Of a stretch of 64,000 nt of DNA, positions 46,256 to 55,178 are shown piece by piece. The notes under the pieces are model-generated. The model was not told where the DNA came from. It did not search any database and was given only the letters and a program-made list of their open reading frames with translations. How positions within the stretch are numbered: position 1 is the stretch's first letter; every line of letters begins with the position of its first letter. A program made the position numbers and the translations under genes. Origin of the DNA: CAIWHR01 sp963811685 (GTDB taxonomy: Bacteria > Pseudomonadota > Gammaproteobacteria > Burkholderiales > Casimicrobiaceae); NCBI GenBank assembly GCA_963811685.1, contig CAWESK010000017.1, forward strand, positions 310,001 through 374,000. The letters are read 5' to 3'.

Positions 46256-46567
46256 ATGGCGCCGGCAAGAAAACGGGCCGCGAAGAAATCGGCGGCGCGC
46301 AAGCACGCCACGAAGCGCGTCAAGCGCGTGGCGAAAAAGACGGCGAAAAAGGCGGCGAAAAAGCGCGCGATGAAAACACCCGCGCGCAAGAAAGCCGGCG
46401 CCGGCAAGCGCAAGGTGCCGAAACGCGCGGTGGCGAAGAAAAAAGCTTCGCCGCGGAAACGGCCGGCGCGCAAACCCAAGGCCAAGGCGAAAAAGCCGGC
46501 ACCCTCCGAGGGCCGGACGCGCGATCGCGGACCGATGATCGCGCCGCCCGATCCGGACGACGACTGA
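46256..46567 (+). CDS. Lys/Ala-rich histone H1-like protein
   Basis: A 103-residue basic protein, mostly Lys, Ala and Arg (repeats such as AKKTAKKAAKKRA and KKKASPRKRPARKP), with an acidic end (PPDPDDD). This composition is typical of AlgP/Hc1-like nucleoid-associated proteins, which bind DNA nonspecifically and may phase-condense it. No folded domain is expected. ATG 46256 starts 5 bases after the AAA gene stop, and the membrane protein follows 17 bases after its end, so the three are probably one operon. Confidence 0.78.
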   Translation: MAPARKRAAKKSAARKHATKRVKRVAKKTAKKAAKKRAMKTPARKKAGAGKRKVPKRAVAKKKASPRKRPARKPKAKAKKPAPSEGRTRDRGPMIAPPDPDDD

Positions 46568-46584
46568 TCGCGAACCTTCGCGGC

Positions 46585-46983
46585 ATGACGCTCGACGATC
46601 TCTGGTCCGACGTCCGCCAGCTGACGGGCAAGCTCAGCGATGTCGCGCGGCAGGCTGCCTATGCCGGGCTGGCGGCCATCTGGATCTTCAAGACCGGCGA
46701 CGCGGCGAACTACCACCTCGACCGGAGCCTCGGCTGGGCCGGCGTGCTGTTCGTGCTGGCGCTGGCACTGGATCTCGCCCAGTACGCCGGCAACATCGTG
46801 CTTCGCTGGCGCCATGCGCGGGACGAGGAGACCGTCCGCGGCGTCGACTACATGGGCGACGACATTACGCTGCCCAAGAGGCTCAATCGGATTCCCTATG
46901 CGCTGTTCGCGCTCAAGGTCGCGCTGGTCGCAGCGGGATACGTGGTGCTGCTCTGCTATCTCTTGCAGGCGCTGATGGGCTGA
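46585..46983 (+). CDS. Small membrane protein, unknown function
   Basis: A 132-residue protein with about three hydrophobic segments: around residues 30-40, 50-70 (LFVLALALDLAQYAGNIVL) and 105-128 (LFALKVALVAAGYVVLLCYLL). Loops are charged. No family is recognised. ATG 46585. It closes the AAA-H1-like unit on the + strand and faces a methyltransferase gene on the other strand. Confidence 0.65.
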   Translation: MTLDDLWSDVRQLTGKLSDVARQAAYAGLAAIWIFKTGDAANYHLDRSLGWAGVLFVLALALDLAQYAGNIVLRWRHARDEETVRGVDYMGDDITLPKRLNRIPYALFALKVALVAAGYVVLLCYLLQALMG

Positions 46984-47020
46984 CGCGCGGCGGGATGCGG
47001 CAGACTATGCGCCGTGATCG

Positions 47021-47848
47021 TCAGGTCGCGGATTCGAAGGTCCAGACGGCGTAGCCGTCGCGCAATTCCCGCAGCAGCGTATTGAACACAAGGCGGGGGA
47101 TGCGCAACGTTCCCGCCTCGATCGCACGGCCGACGATCGATTTGGAGCCCTTCGCCCGGTATCCCGCGACTTCGATCGCTTCCCGCGGGTGTGCGGTCGT
47201 GTCCACCATGTGCGCGCCGAGGCGATCGAGCTCCTTACCCAAGCCGCGGCCGAACCAGCGGCGAAACGCGGGGGACATGAGATCGGCGATGAGCTCCGCC
47301 CGGGGAAGGAAGGCGTGCACCGTCGACGCGAGCGTGGTGAGCGCCTCGGGTGCCAAGTACATGCTGACGCCCTCGAGAACGACGACCGCCTCGTCATTGC
47401 CGGCCAGCGGCTCGAGATACTTGGCGATCCGCTCGCGACTGAAGTCGATGGACCGGCGCAAGAGCGGATTGGGTGCGCTGCGCTCGGGCAGCCGCTCCTC
47501 CTTCAGTGCAAAAAGAGCCGGATCGTCGAACTCCCACCAGCGACCGCCGGGCAGGCGGAACGCGCGCGTATCGAAACCCGCGCCCAGCACGAAGATTCGG
47601 CGGCCGAGGTCCCGGCGGATCTTGGACCGCAGGTGATCATCGATCAGCCGGTGCCGCGCCACGTTGCTCGCCGCCGGCCCCCTGAAGCGCATCAGCGGCG
47701 CCATCCGCGAGCGCACGAGATCGTCGACGAAGCGCGCGGCGAACCTGTCGCCGCAGACCGGCGCCTCGCTCACCGCGTCGGCGGCGCGGAGCGCGCAGCA
47801 ATAGAACGCCGTGAGCGCGATCTTGCTGCTGGTATCGGATGTGGTCAT
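47021..47848 (-). CDS. Class I SAM methyltransferase, leucine carboxyl methyltransferase (Ppm1) family
   Basis: A 275-residue enzyme of the LCM/Ppm1/TcmP group. The SAM motif is VLGAGFDTRAFRLP, preceded by a family-specific Arg-rich helix and followed by the acidic motif WWEFDDPALFALK and VVLEGVSMYLAPEAL. These act on small molecules or polyketides in bacteria; the substrate is not known. It is 15 bases downstream of the cyclase-fusion gene with the same orientation and may be co-transcribed. Confidence 0.85.
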   Translation of the reverse strand: MTTSDTSSKIALTAFYCCALRAADAVSEAPVCGDRFAARFVDDLVRSRMAPLMRFRGPAASNVARHRLIDDHLRSKIRRDLGRRIFVLGAGFDTRAFRLPGGRWWEFDDPALFALKEERLPERSAPNPLLRRSIDFSRERIAKYLEPLAGNDEAVVVLEGVSMYLAPEALTTLASTVHAFLPRAELIADLMSPAFRRWFGRGLGKELDRLGAHMVDTTAHPREAIEVAGYRAKGSKSIVGRAIEAGTLRIPRLVFNTLLRELRDGYAVWTFESAT

Positions 47849-47863
47849 CGAGCGCAGGCGAGG

Positions 47864-49195
47864 TCATGCCGCCGCGACGAACACCGCCCATTCGCCCGGC
47901 ACGCCTTTGAGCCTCCGCGTGCCGCGCGTCTCGAGCACGATGCCGGACCCGGCGACGAGATCCCGTGTCGTGGCGGAAACCATCACCTCGCCAGCGGCGG
48001 CTTCGGCTTGAATGCGCGACGCGATGTGCACGGCGATGCCGCCGATGTTGTCGCCCATCAGCTCCACCTCGCCCGTGTGAAGGCCCGCGCGCACCTCGAG
48101 GCCGAGCGGGCGCACGGCAGCCGCGATGGCCAGCGCGCACCGGATCGCGCGGCCAGGGCCATCGAAGCTCGACATGATGCCGTCGCCCGCCGTGCTGGCT
48201 TCCCGGCCGCGATAGCGCGCGATCTCGCTGCGGGCGACCCGGTAGTAGCCCTCGAGCCGCGTCTTCCACGCGCTGTCGCCGAGCGCGCTCAGCGCTTGCG
48301 TCGAGTCGGCGACGTCGACGAAGAGGACCGTCGCGAGAACGCGATCGTCCACCTCCAATGGACGAACCCCGGTGACGAACGCCTGGATTTCCGCCAGCAC
48401 CTTTTCCGGCGCGATCGCCATCATCGAGTGGGTGTTGCCGGGAAATTCCACGAACCGCGCGCCCGGGATGCGCGTCGCCATGTCGCGCGCTGCAGCGCAC
48501 GGCGCGACCGGATCGCCGCTCCGATTCATCACGAGCGTCGGAACCTTGATCGCGGAGAGGATGGGGCGGATATCGATCTCCGAATTCATCCGCTCGTACG
48601 CGGCTGCCGCCGACGGGCTCGCCGCCGCGCGCATGTACCGCACCAGCGATTGGACGAAGGCCGCGTCGGCCTCTTGGCCAACTCCCGCGCCCGGTCCGCG
48701 GATGTACCATTCCGAGGGCCAGTTGTCCTGCACGTCCTGGATCATCCGCTCGGTATCCGCGCGCGACATGCCCCACGGATGATCCTCGGTCGCGATCCAT
48801 CTCGCCATGCCGCCCCAGGTCAGGAGGGCGCGTGTGCGCTCGGGATACGTGGCGGCAAACATCGAGGCCATCGACGCGCCTTCCGAGGCACCGAAGATCA
48901 CGGCGGAGTCGACGCCGACGGCATCCATCACCGCGCGAATGTCGTCCGCACGTTGCTCGAGCGTGGCCATCGCCGTAGGTCGGTCCGACAATCCGGTGCC
49001 CCGCTTGTCGAACCGGATCAGCCGAAACATCGAGCTCAAGCGCCGGAAGAAATCCGCGCGCAGCGGAAATTCCCAGTCCATGTCGAGATGCGAAACGGTA
49101 CCCGGCGCAAGCACCATCGTGATGGGAGCGTCGCCGGTGACCTGGTAGGCAATCAGGACATCGCCGCTCTTTGCATACCGGGTTTCGGGATTCAT
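47864..49195 (-). CDS. Alpha/beta hydrolase fused to class III adenylate/guanylate cyclase domain
   Basis: A 443-residue soluble fusion. The N-terminal hydrolase (about residues 1-275) has the nucleophile elbow FGASEGASMASM, replacing the usual GxSxG with GASEG, and a His in PGNTHSMM. The cyclase domain (about 285-440) has one metal Asp in LFVDVADSTQAL and the second in TAGDGIMSSF; the usual transition-state Asn is replaced by His in GGIAVHIASRI. The arrangement resembles the mycobacterial Rv1900c type. Activity is plausible but not certain. It could supply cAMP for the cNMP-domain proteins in this window. Confidence 0.82.
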   Translation of the reverse strand: MNPETRYAKSGDVLIAYQVTGDAPITMVLAPGTVSHLDMDWEFPLRADFFRRLSSMFRLIRFDKRGTGLSDRPTAMATLEQRADDIRAVMDAVGVDSAVIFGASEGASMASMFAATYPERTRALLTWGGMARWIATEDHPWGMSRADTERMIQDVQDNWPSEWYIRGPGAGVGQEADAAFVQSLVRYMRAAASPSAAAAYERMNSEIDIRPILSAIKVPTLVMNRSGDPVAPCAAARDMATRIPGARFVEFPGNTHSMMAIAPEKVLAEIQAFVTGVRPLEVDDRVLATVLFVDVADSTQALSALGDSAWKTRLEGYYRVARSEIARYRGREASTAGDGIMSSFDGPGRAIRCALAIAAAVRPLGLEVRAGLHTGEVELMGDNIGGIAVHIASRIQAEAAAGEVMVSATTRDLVAGSGIVLETRGTRRLKGVPGEWAVFVAAA

Positions 49196-49257
49196 GCGTC
49201 GCGGTTGCCAAAGGCGTTGGCAGAACCGGATTATTGCACTTCGGGGCGAGCTCCTCG

Positions 49258-51162
49258 CTATCGGTAGCCCGCCGCCTGCAGCTCGAACAGCTCGGCATAG
49301 CGGCCGCCCGCGGCAAGCAGCTCGTCGTGCGTTCCGACGGCCTCCACCGCACCGTCGGCGAGCACGACGATGCGATCGGCCATCCGCACGCTCGAGAAGC
49401 GGTGGGAGATCAGCACTGCAGTCTTCCCGCGCGAGAGCTCCTTGAACCGCTGGAAGACTTCGAATTCGGAACGGGCGTCGAGCGCGGCGGTCGGCTCGTC
49501 GAGGATCAGCACCTGCGCGTCGCGCATGTAGGCGCGCGCGATCGCCACTTTCTGCCATTCGCCGCCCGACAGGTCGATGCCGGTGCGAAAGCGCTTGCCG
49601 ATCACCTGATCGTAGCCGTTCGGCAGCTTGGCGATCACCTCGTCGGCGAGGCTTCGTTGCGCGGCCCGCACGATTCGCGGGCGATCCTCGCGCGCCTCGA
49701 TGCGGCCGACCGCGATGTTTTCTGCGGCGGTCAGGTGATAGCGGACGAAATCCTGGAAGATGACGCCGATATTCGACCGCAGCGCAAAGAGGTCGTACTC
49801 CCTGAGATCGTGACCGTCGAGCAGGATGCGCCCCTCGTCCGGATCGTAGAGGCGCGCCAACAGCTTCACGAGCGTCGTCTTGCCGGCGCCGTTCTCGCCG
49901 ACGAGCGCGAGCACTTCGCCGGCACGCAACGTGAAGTCGAGATGACGCACCGCCCAGCGCTCGGCGCCGGGATAGCGGAAGCCGGCGTCCTCGAACCTGA
50001 ATCCCTCGCGGATGGGTGCCGGAAACGGCCGGGCGTCGGGCGGCGACACGATTTCCGGCTGGATCTCGAAAAAGGAGAACAGATCGTCCAAGTAGAGCGC
50101 CTGGCCGGCGACCTGCGAGAACCCCGTCAGCAGGCTCTCGAGCAGCGTGCGGAGGCGCCGGAACGAGCCGGCGAGAAACGTGAGGTCGCCGATCGTGAAC
50201 TCGTGATGCAGCGTGCGCCAGACGATGTATGCGTAGGCGACGTAATAGGCGATCGTCCCGATCGCCGTCAGCAGGCTGCCGACGCTCGCGCGCCGCTTGG
50301 CGAGCTTCCGGTTGGCGGCGAGAAAGCTCGTCGCGAGCGCGCGATAGCGATCGATCAGGAAGGCGTTGAGACCGAAGATCTTCACCTCCTTCGCCGTTTC
50401 GACGCTGGCACCCGTCTGCCGCACGTAGTCGAGCTCGCGGCGTTCTGCCGTGCGCGCGTAGTTGAGCGAGTAGCTCTGGGCGTTGAAGTGCGCCTCGCCG
50501 ACGAACGCCGGCACGAGCGCGATCGCGAGCAGCACGATGAGCCACGGCGCATAGACGACGAGGCCGGCGGCAAAGCTGACGATCGTCACGACGTCCTGCG
50601 CCTGCGCGAAGAGCTGGCCCATCAGCGTCATGCGACCGGCCGCCTGCCGCCGTGCGCGCTCGAGTCGATCCTGCAGCTCGCTGTCCTCGAAGTCCTCGAG
50701 ATCGAGGGTGGCCGCATGCTCCATCAGGCGCAGGCTCGTCGTGTTGGAGAATTGCTCGGACAGCAGTGAATCGAAATACGAGACCGTGCGCCCGAGCACG
50801 TCCGACAGCACCGCCAATCCGAACTCGATGATCAGGAGCCACGCGATGCGATCGATGAGGCCGGACGCGAACCAGTCCTGCAGGCTGGCTGGCGCGTTAG
50901 CGGTCTGCGTGAGCGAAACGACCTCGTCGATGATCAGCTTGCCGACATAGAGCGTGGCGACCGGCAGCAGCGCGCGCAGCAAACGCAGCGCGCACTGCGC
51001 GAGCGTCAGCGCCGGATTGGTCTCCCAGACAAGCTTCAGAAACGGCGGCAGATTGCGCAGGGCGCCAACCCGTTCGCGCAGCGACCGCGGCATCGGCCCC
51101 AGCGGCCGGTCGGACGGCCCTCCTGCGGGCGCGCGTCCACCCATCGAGTAGTTCTTCGGCAT
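49258..51162 (-). CDS. ABC exporter, fused membrane and ATP-binding domains
   Basis: A 634-residue half-transporter. The N-terminal exporter membrane domain covers about residues 50-350 (six hydrophobic segments) and the ATPase the rest: Walker A GENGAGKTT, Q-loop VIFQDFVRYHL, signature DLSGGEWQKVAIARAY (unusual Trp after GGE), and Walker B VLILDEPTAALD. The layout resembles the MsbA/LapB-like class IV exporters; the cargo is unknown. ATG 51162 (MPKNYSMGG) or ATG 51144. It has the same orientation as the hydrolase-cyclase gene. Confidence 0.88.
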   Translation of the reverse strand: MPKNYSMGGRAPAGGPSDRPLGPMPRSLRERVGALRNLPPFLKLVWETNPALTLAQCALRLLRALLPVATLYVGKLIIDEVVSLTQTANAPASLQDWFASGLIDRIAWLLIIEFGLAVLSDVLGRTVSYFDSLLSEQFSNTTSLRLMEHAATLDLEDFEDSELQDRLERARRQAAGRMTLMGQLFAQAQDVVTIVSFAAGLVVYAPWLIVLLAIALVPAFVGEAHFNAQSYSLNYARTAERRELDYVRQTGASVETAKEVKIFGLNAFLIDRYRALATSFLAANRKLAKRRASVGSLLTAIGTIAYYVAYAYIVWRTLHHEFTIGDLTFLAGSFRRLRTLLESLLTGFSQVAGQALYLDDLFSFFEIQPEIVSPPDARPFPAPIREGFRFEDAGFRYPGAERWAVRHLDFTLRAGEVLALVGENGAGKTTLVKLLARLYDPDEGRILLDGHDLREYDLFALRSNIGVIFQDFVRYHLTAAENIAVGRIEAREDRPRIVRAAQRSLADEVIAKLPNGYDQVIGKRFRTGIDLSGGEWQKVAIARAYMRDAQVLILDEPTAALDARSEFEVFQRFKELSRGKTAVLISHRFSSVRMADRIVVLADGAVEAVGTHDELLAAGGRYAELFELQAAGYR

Positions 51163-51249
51163 GCCGCCATTGTGCGGGATCGCGCGAAAGGGACTTGTGG
51201 CCCACCGCTTGTCCATCTGCCCTGGCACATAAGTTGCTCGATCTGCGGA

Positions 51250-52532
51250 ATGGGCAGCTACGCTTCCGGTGCCAAGCTTTCGGAACTCACATTGGCCGGC
51301 GATCCGCCGCCAGGTGTCGATGCGCCTGGCGCAGCGCCGGGTGCGCCGTCGCCCGTCCACGATCGGGCGCCCCCGCCCCGCTCGGAGGCCGTCAACGCGG
51401 CGCTGGATCTTGCGAAGGCAAAGGCCGAGGCCATCGATATTCCCTCTGTGGAGGCGACGGCACGCGCGACCCTGAGTCACGCGATACAAGAATCGGAAGC
51501 GAAGAACGCGGACGAATTTCTGACGGCGGCCACCCGCGAATTCGAGGTGGGAGCCCTCGATCAGCCCCTGTGGGCCAAGGCGATCGAGCTGGCCGGCAAC
51601 GATGTCGAGGTGGCGAAGCCCGCGTATCTGCGCGCGCGCGCTGCGGCACTTCGCGTCGCGAAGCGCAAAAGGCGCGCCGACATGGAGGCCAGGCGGACGC
51701 GCGAACTCGCCCGCGAGAACGACGACTGGCCCGTCGCGGCCAGGCGCTCGCGGCTGCCGTCGCGGCGCCTCCTGCTCGTCGGCGGTGGCGCCGCCGGACT
51801 CGTCGTGTTGGTCGTCGGTTTCCTGCTGCTGCGCCCCGCACCCGAGCCGCCCACGCCGGTCGCTGCTCCCAAGCCAGCGCAGAGCGTCAAATCGGTGCAG
51901 GCGGCCAAAGCGCCGGCGGTCCCGGAACGCTCGCCCGTACGCGAGGATTTCGCCTCCAAGGTGGCCGAGCTCAGGGCTGCGGGCAACTGGAACGTTCTCG
52001 TCCTCTACGCGGTGGAATGGACGCGCAAGGTCCCCGATAGCACCGACGCCTGGAGCGAGCTCAGCGTGGGCTACATGAAGTTGCGCCAGTGGAGCGATGC
52101 GCTCGATGCGGCGACGAAAGTCGTGATGCTGACGCCCAAGAATTTCCAGGCCTGGCAGAACCTGGGCGAGATCAACGTGGCGCTGCAGCAGCCTGCGGCG
52201 GCCCTCATCGCCTACGAACAGGCGGCGGCGCTGAACGGCCGCGACGTGACGAGCCTCGTCCAGATCGGCACGCTGAATGCACAGCTTGGGCACCTGACCG
52301 AGGCGAAAGTGGCGTTCGGCCAGGCGCTCGATGTGAGCCCCCTCGACAGCGATGCGCTGTGCGGCGCCTCGTCGATCGCACAGAAGGAGGGCCGCGCCAA
52401 AGACGTGGACGGATTGCGCGGCAGCTCAAGATGGCCGATATTCGTTGTCGCGAAGCCGTTACAGCGGCGCCGGTGTCCGTGGCTCCGCCCCCTCCTGCAA
52501 CGAAGAAGCCCGGAACGACCGCCAAACGCTGA
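51250..52532 (+). CDS. Membrane-anchored TPR protein (apparent frameshift)
   Basis: A 427-residue protein after repair. A Pro/Ala-rich N-terminus is followed by a helical region, a Lys/Arg-rich stretch, a transmembrane segment (about 180-200: LLLVGGGAAGLVVLVVGFLL) and TPR-like repeats (DAWSELSVGYMKLRQWSDAL, FQAWQNLGEINVALQQP, VTSLVQIGTLNAQLGHLTEA). The end continues in another frame as ARQLKMADIRCREAV, with one base missing near 52411-52420. The topology (cytoplasmic or periplasmic TPR) is undecided. It is divergent from the ABC exporter. Confidence 0.72.
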
Positions 52533-52688
52533 GGGGAGCGTCGGGCATCGCGCGCGCGGCTTCGGCGCGTCGACGATTCCCCGGGTTCTGCGCGCGGGGA
52601 CGAGACCGTTCCTGTGTCTGTTGGACAAATCGAGCGCGGCCCCTTATTTTGCGAGATTGTTCCGTTCGCAAGAGCCAGGGAGCGCCTC

Positions 52689-53798
52689 GTGGATGTCCGT
52701 GCCGCCGTTGCCCACCGTGCGGGTGCGCCGCTGACCATCGAAACCGTGCAGCTCGACGGTCCGCAGGCCGGCGAAGTGCTGATCGAGATCAAGGCCACCG
52801 GCATCTGCCACACCGACGAGTTCACGCGCTCGGGCGCGGATCCGGAGGGCCTCTTTCCCGCGATTCTCGGCCACGAAGGCGCCGGCATCGTCGTCGATGT
52901 CGGGGCCGGCGTGACGACGGTACGCAAGGGCGACCACGTGATCCCGCTCTACATGCCCGAATGCCGGCAGTGCAAGTCGTGCCTGTCACGCAAGACGAAC
53001 CTCTGCACGGCGATCCGCGCAACGCAGGGCAAGGGACTGATGCCCGACGGCACCAGCCGCTTCTCGCTCGGTGGCACGCGCCTCCATCACTACATGGGCT
53101 GCTCGACGTTCGCCAACTACACGGTGCTGCCGGAAATTGCGGTCGCCAGGATTCGCAGCGACGCACCGTTCGACAAGGTCTGCTATATCGGCTGCGGCGT
53201 GACCACCGGCCTCGGCGCCGTGATCAACACCGCCAAGGTCGAGCCGGGTGCGAACGTCGTGGTCTTCGGCTTGGGTGGCATCGGCCTCAACGTCGTGCAA
53301 GGCGCGCGCATGGTCGGCGCCAACATGATCGTCGGCGTCGACGTGAATCCCGCCCGCGAGGCGATCGCGCGCAAGTTCGGCTTGACGCATTTCGTCAATC
53401 CGAAGGACGTCGCCGGCGATCTCGTCGCGCACCTCGTCGAGCTGACCGGCGGGGGCGCCGACTACAGCTTCGAATGCATCGGCAACGTGGACGTGATGCG
53501 GCAGGCGCTCGAATGCTGCCATCGCGGCTGGGGCGTCTCGGTCGTCATCGGCGTCGCCGGCGCCGGCCAGGAAATCCGGACCCGACCGTTCCAGCTCGTC
53601 ACCGGGCGCGTCTGGAAGGGCACGGCATTCGGCGGCGCCCGCGGCCGCACCGATGTCCCGAAAATCGTCGACTGGTACATGGAAGGCAAGATCAACATCG
53701 ACGACCTCATCACGCACAAGCTGCCGCTCGCGCGGATCAACGAGGGATTCGAGCTGATGCACCAAGGGACATCGATACGGGCTGTCGTCGAGTTCTGA
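52689..53798 (+). CDS. frmA: S-(hydroxymethyl)glutathione dehydrogenase / class III alcohol dehydrogenase
   Basis: A 369-residue zinc enzyme that oxidises S-hydroxymethylglutathione in formaldehyde detoxification and also long-chain alcohols. The catalytic Zn site is TGICHTDEFTRSG with GHEGAG and the later Cys in CYIGCGVTTG; the structural Zn has four Cys in CRQCKSCLSRKTNLC. NAD motif: VFGLGGIGLNVVQGAR. GTG 52689 (VDVRAAVAHRAGAPL) has AGGGAG upstream and gives the family length. Formyl-glutathione hydrolase (frmB) is not next to it. Confidence 0.93.
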   Translation: MDVRAAVAHRAGAPLTIETVQLDGPQAGEVLIEIKATGICHTDEFTRSGADPEGLFPAILGHEGAGIVVDVGAGVTTVRKGDHVIPLYMPECRQCKSCLSRKTNLCTAIRATQGKGLMPDGTSRFSLGGTRLHHYMGCSTFANYTVLPEIAVARIRSDAPFDKVCYIGCGVTTGLGAVINTAKVEPGANVVVFGLGGIGLNVVQGARMVGANMIVGVDVNPAREAIARKFGLTHFVNPKDVAGDLVAHLVELTGGGADYSFECIGNVDVMRQALECCHRGWGVSVVIGVAGAGQEIRTRPFQLVTGRVWKGTAFGGARGRTDVPKIVDWYMEGKINIDDLITHKLPLARINEGFELMHQGTSIRAVVEF

Positions 53799-53844
53799 GT
53801 CAAGACACGCCGGAGTTTCGATCTACGTTCGAGGGGAGACCGCC

Positions 53845-54339
53845 ATGATTCTGGGAATGTCGCTTGCCGCGTTCACGCAGCTCCATGTGGTCATCAGCCT
53901 CATCGGCATCGTCACCGGGCTCGTGGTGGTCTTCGGCATGCTCGGCTCGAAGCGAATGCCGGGCTGGACGGCGCTCTTCCTCGCAACGACGGTCCTCACG
54001 AGCGTTACGGGCTTCCTGTTCCCGTTCGAGAAGCTGCTGCCGTCGCATATCGTCGGCATCATTTCGCTGGTCGTGCTCGCCATTGCACTGATCGCGCTGT
54101 ATGGCTACCGCGCAGCCGGTTCGTGGCGCTGGATCTACGTCGTCAGCGCTCTGTTGGCGCTCTATTTCAACGTCTTCGTCCTGGTCGTGCAGGGATTCGC
54201 CAAGGTTCCGGCACTGAAGCAGCTGGCGCCTGCGCAGACCGAGCCTCCCTTCGTCGCCGCGCAGGGCGTCGTCCTGCTCATCTTCATCGTGCTCACAGTC
54301 GTTGCAATCCGCGCGTTTCGTCCTTTGCCTGCCCGGTGA
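53845..54339 (+). CDS. Four-helix membrane protein, unknown function
   Basis: A 164-residue protein with about four hydrophobic segments (at about 12-34, 40-60, 67-90 and 96-120, plus a last at 140-158). FLFPFEKLLPSHIVGIIS in the loop region is distinctive but not family-diagnostic for me. ATG 53845 has GAGGGGAG 8 bases upstream. It follows frmA on the same strand after 46 bases; co-transcription is possible. Confidence 0.7.
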   Translation: MILGMSLAAFTQLHVVISLIGIVTGLVVVFGMLGSKRMPGWTALFLATTVLTSVTGFLFPFEKLLPSHIVGIISLVVLAIALIALYGYRAAGSWRWIYVVSALLALYFNVFVLVVQGFAKVPALKQLAPAQTEPPFVAAQGVVLLIFIVLTVVAIRAFRPLPAR

Positions 54340-54401
54340 GCCGGGCGGGGCCGTGCGTCGGCCCGCAGGCTGACAGCCTCGCGATGATGTTCAGATGAGG
54401 G

Positions 54402-55076
54402 CTATGGCCGGCCGTGAAGGCCGGCGAGCGGCGCGCGGCGCAGGAACGCGGAATCGCGACCGAGGATCAGGCGGATCAGATCCTCGAGAACCGGCTCTTC
54501 GATCTCGTTGCTGTGGAACTCCAGCGTCACGCGCTCGAGCCGGTCGACATTGGCGAGGGCAGCTGCAACCAGCCCCGACTGGTAGTCGGCGCGAAACGCG
54601 ACCGTCGCCGGGATTTCCGGGGGAACCGAGATGAGGCACTTGCGCACCGTGCCGCCATGGTCTTCGGTGCAGCGATTCGTGTACTGAAGCCCGGCGCCGT
54701 CGAGGGATTTTTCCGCCAGCGCCATCCCTCCCGGTGCAACGTCGATGGCAAGCGGCTTGGCCGCCGCGACGACGTAGTAGATGTTGATCTCGTCCAGCAC
54801 CGGATAGCCGGCGATGCGCCGCTCGTGCTGTCCCACGAACCCGCGCCCGAACCGCGGCGCGTCGAACACCATTCCGTAACCCAGGTCGAAGCGATGGTTG
54901 ATCGGCGGCTTGAGTCCATCGAGGTACGCGACCGCCTTCTCCAGCCAACGAAACGCCTTGCGCATCCGGGCATCGATCTGCTGGAAGCCTTCGACGTCCG
55001 GGTGCTCATGCGGCACCTGTCGCGCCGCCTCGTATTCGGTGCGCAGCTCGTCGAGAAGCGAAGGTCTCTCAGCCAT
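54402..55076 (-). CDS. Conserved soluble protein, unknown function
   Basis: A 224-residue protein without a signal or membrane segment. The N-terminal half is helical and charged; the rest has RFDLGYGMVFDAPRFGRGFVGQ and INIYYVVAAAKPLAIDV, which look like a beta-rich domain. I recognise no family. Start ATG 55076. A 7-base-pair GC stem (GCCGGCC/GGCCGGC, loop of 5) lies over its last codons at 54407-54425 and could act in RNA folding, but no U-run follows. Confidence 0.6.
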   Translation of the reverse strand: MAERPSLLDELRTEYEAARQVPHEHPDVEGFQQIDARMRKAFRWLEKAVAYLDGLKPPINHRFDLGYGMVFDAPRFGRGFVGQHERRIAGYPVLDEINIYYVVAAAKPLAIDVAPGGMALAEKSLDGAGLQYTNRCTEDHGGTVRKCLISVPPEIPATVAFRADYQSGLVAAALANVDRLERVTLEFHSNEIEEPVLEDLIRLILGRDSAFLRRAPLAGLHGRP

Positions 55077-55178
55077 GGCTGGTGCGAGGGTGAAAGGGAC
55101 CGGGTTCGATCATTGTAGGGCAATTGGGCGACGCCGGGCCTTGACCCGATTCCGCGGGACTTCGCTTAAGATGACTCG

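Noticed and set aside
46256..46567. Lys-rich repeats read as a simple DNA repeat or low-complexity artefact
   Set aside because: The frame has a start, a stop, tight spacing to both neighbours and a composition typical of H1-like proteins, so it is kept as a gene.
54407..54425. GC stem-loop as a rho-independent terminator
   Set aside because: The stem is perfect, but it lies inside the coding end of the 54402-55076 gene and no U-run follows.
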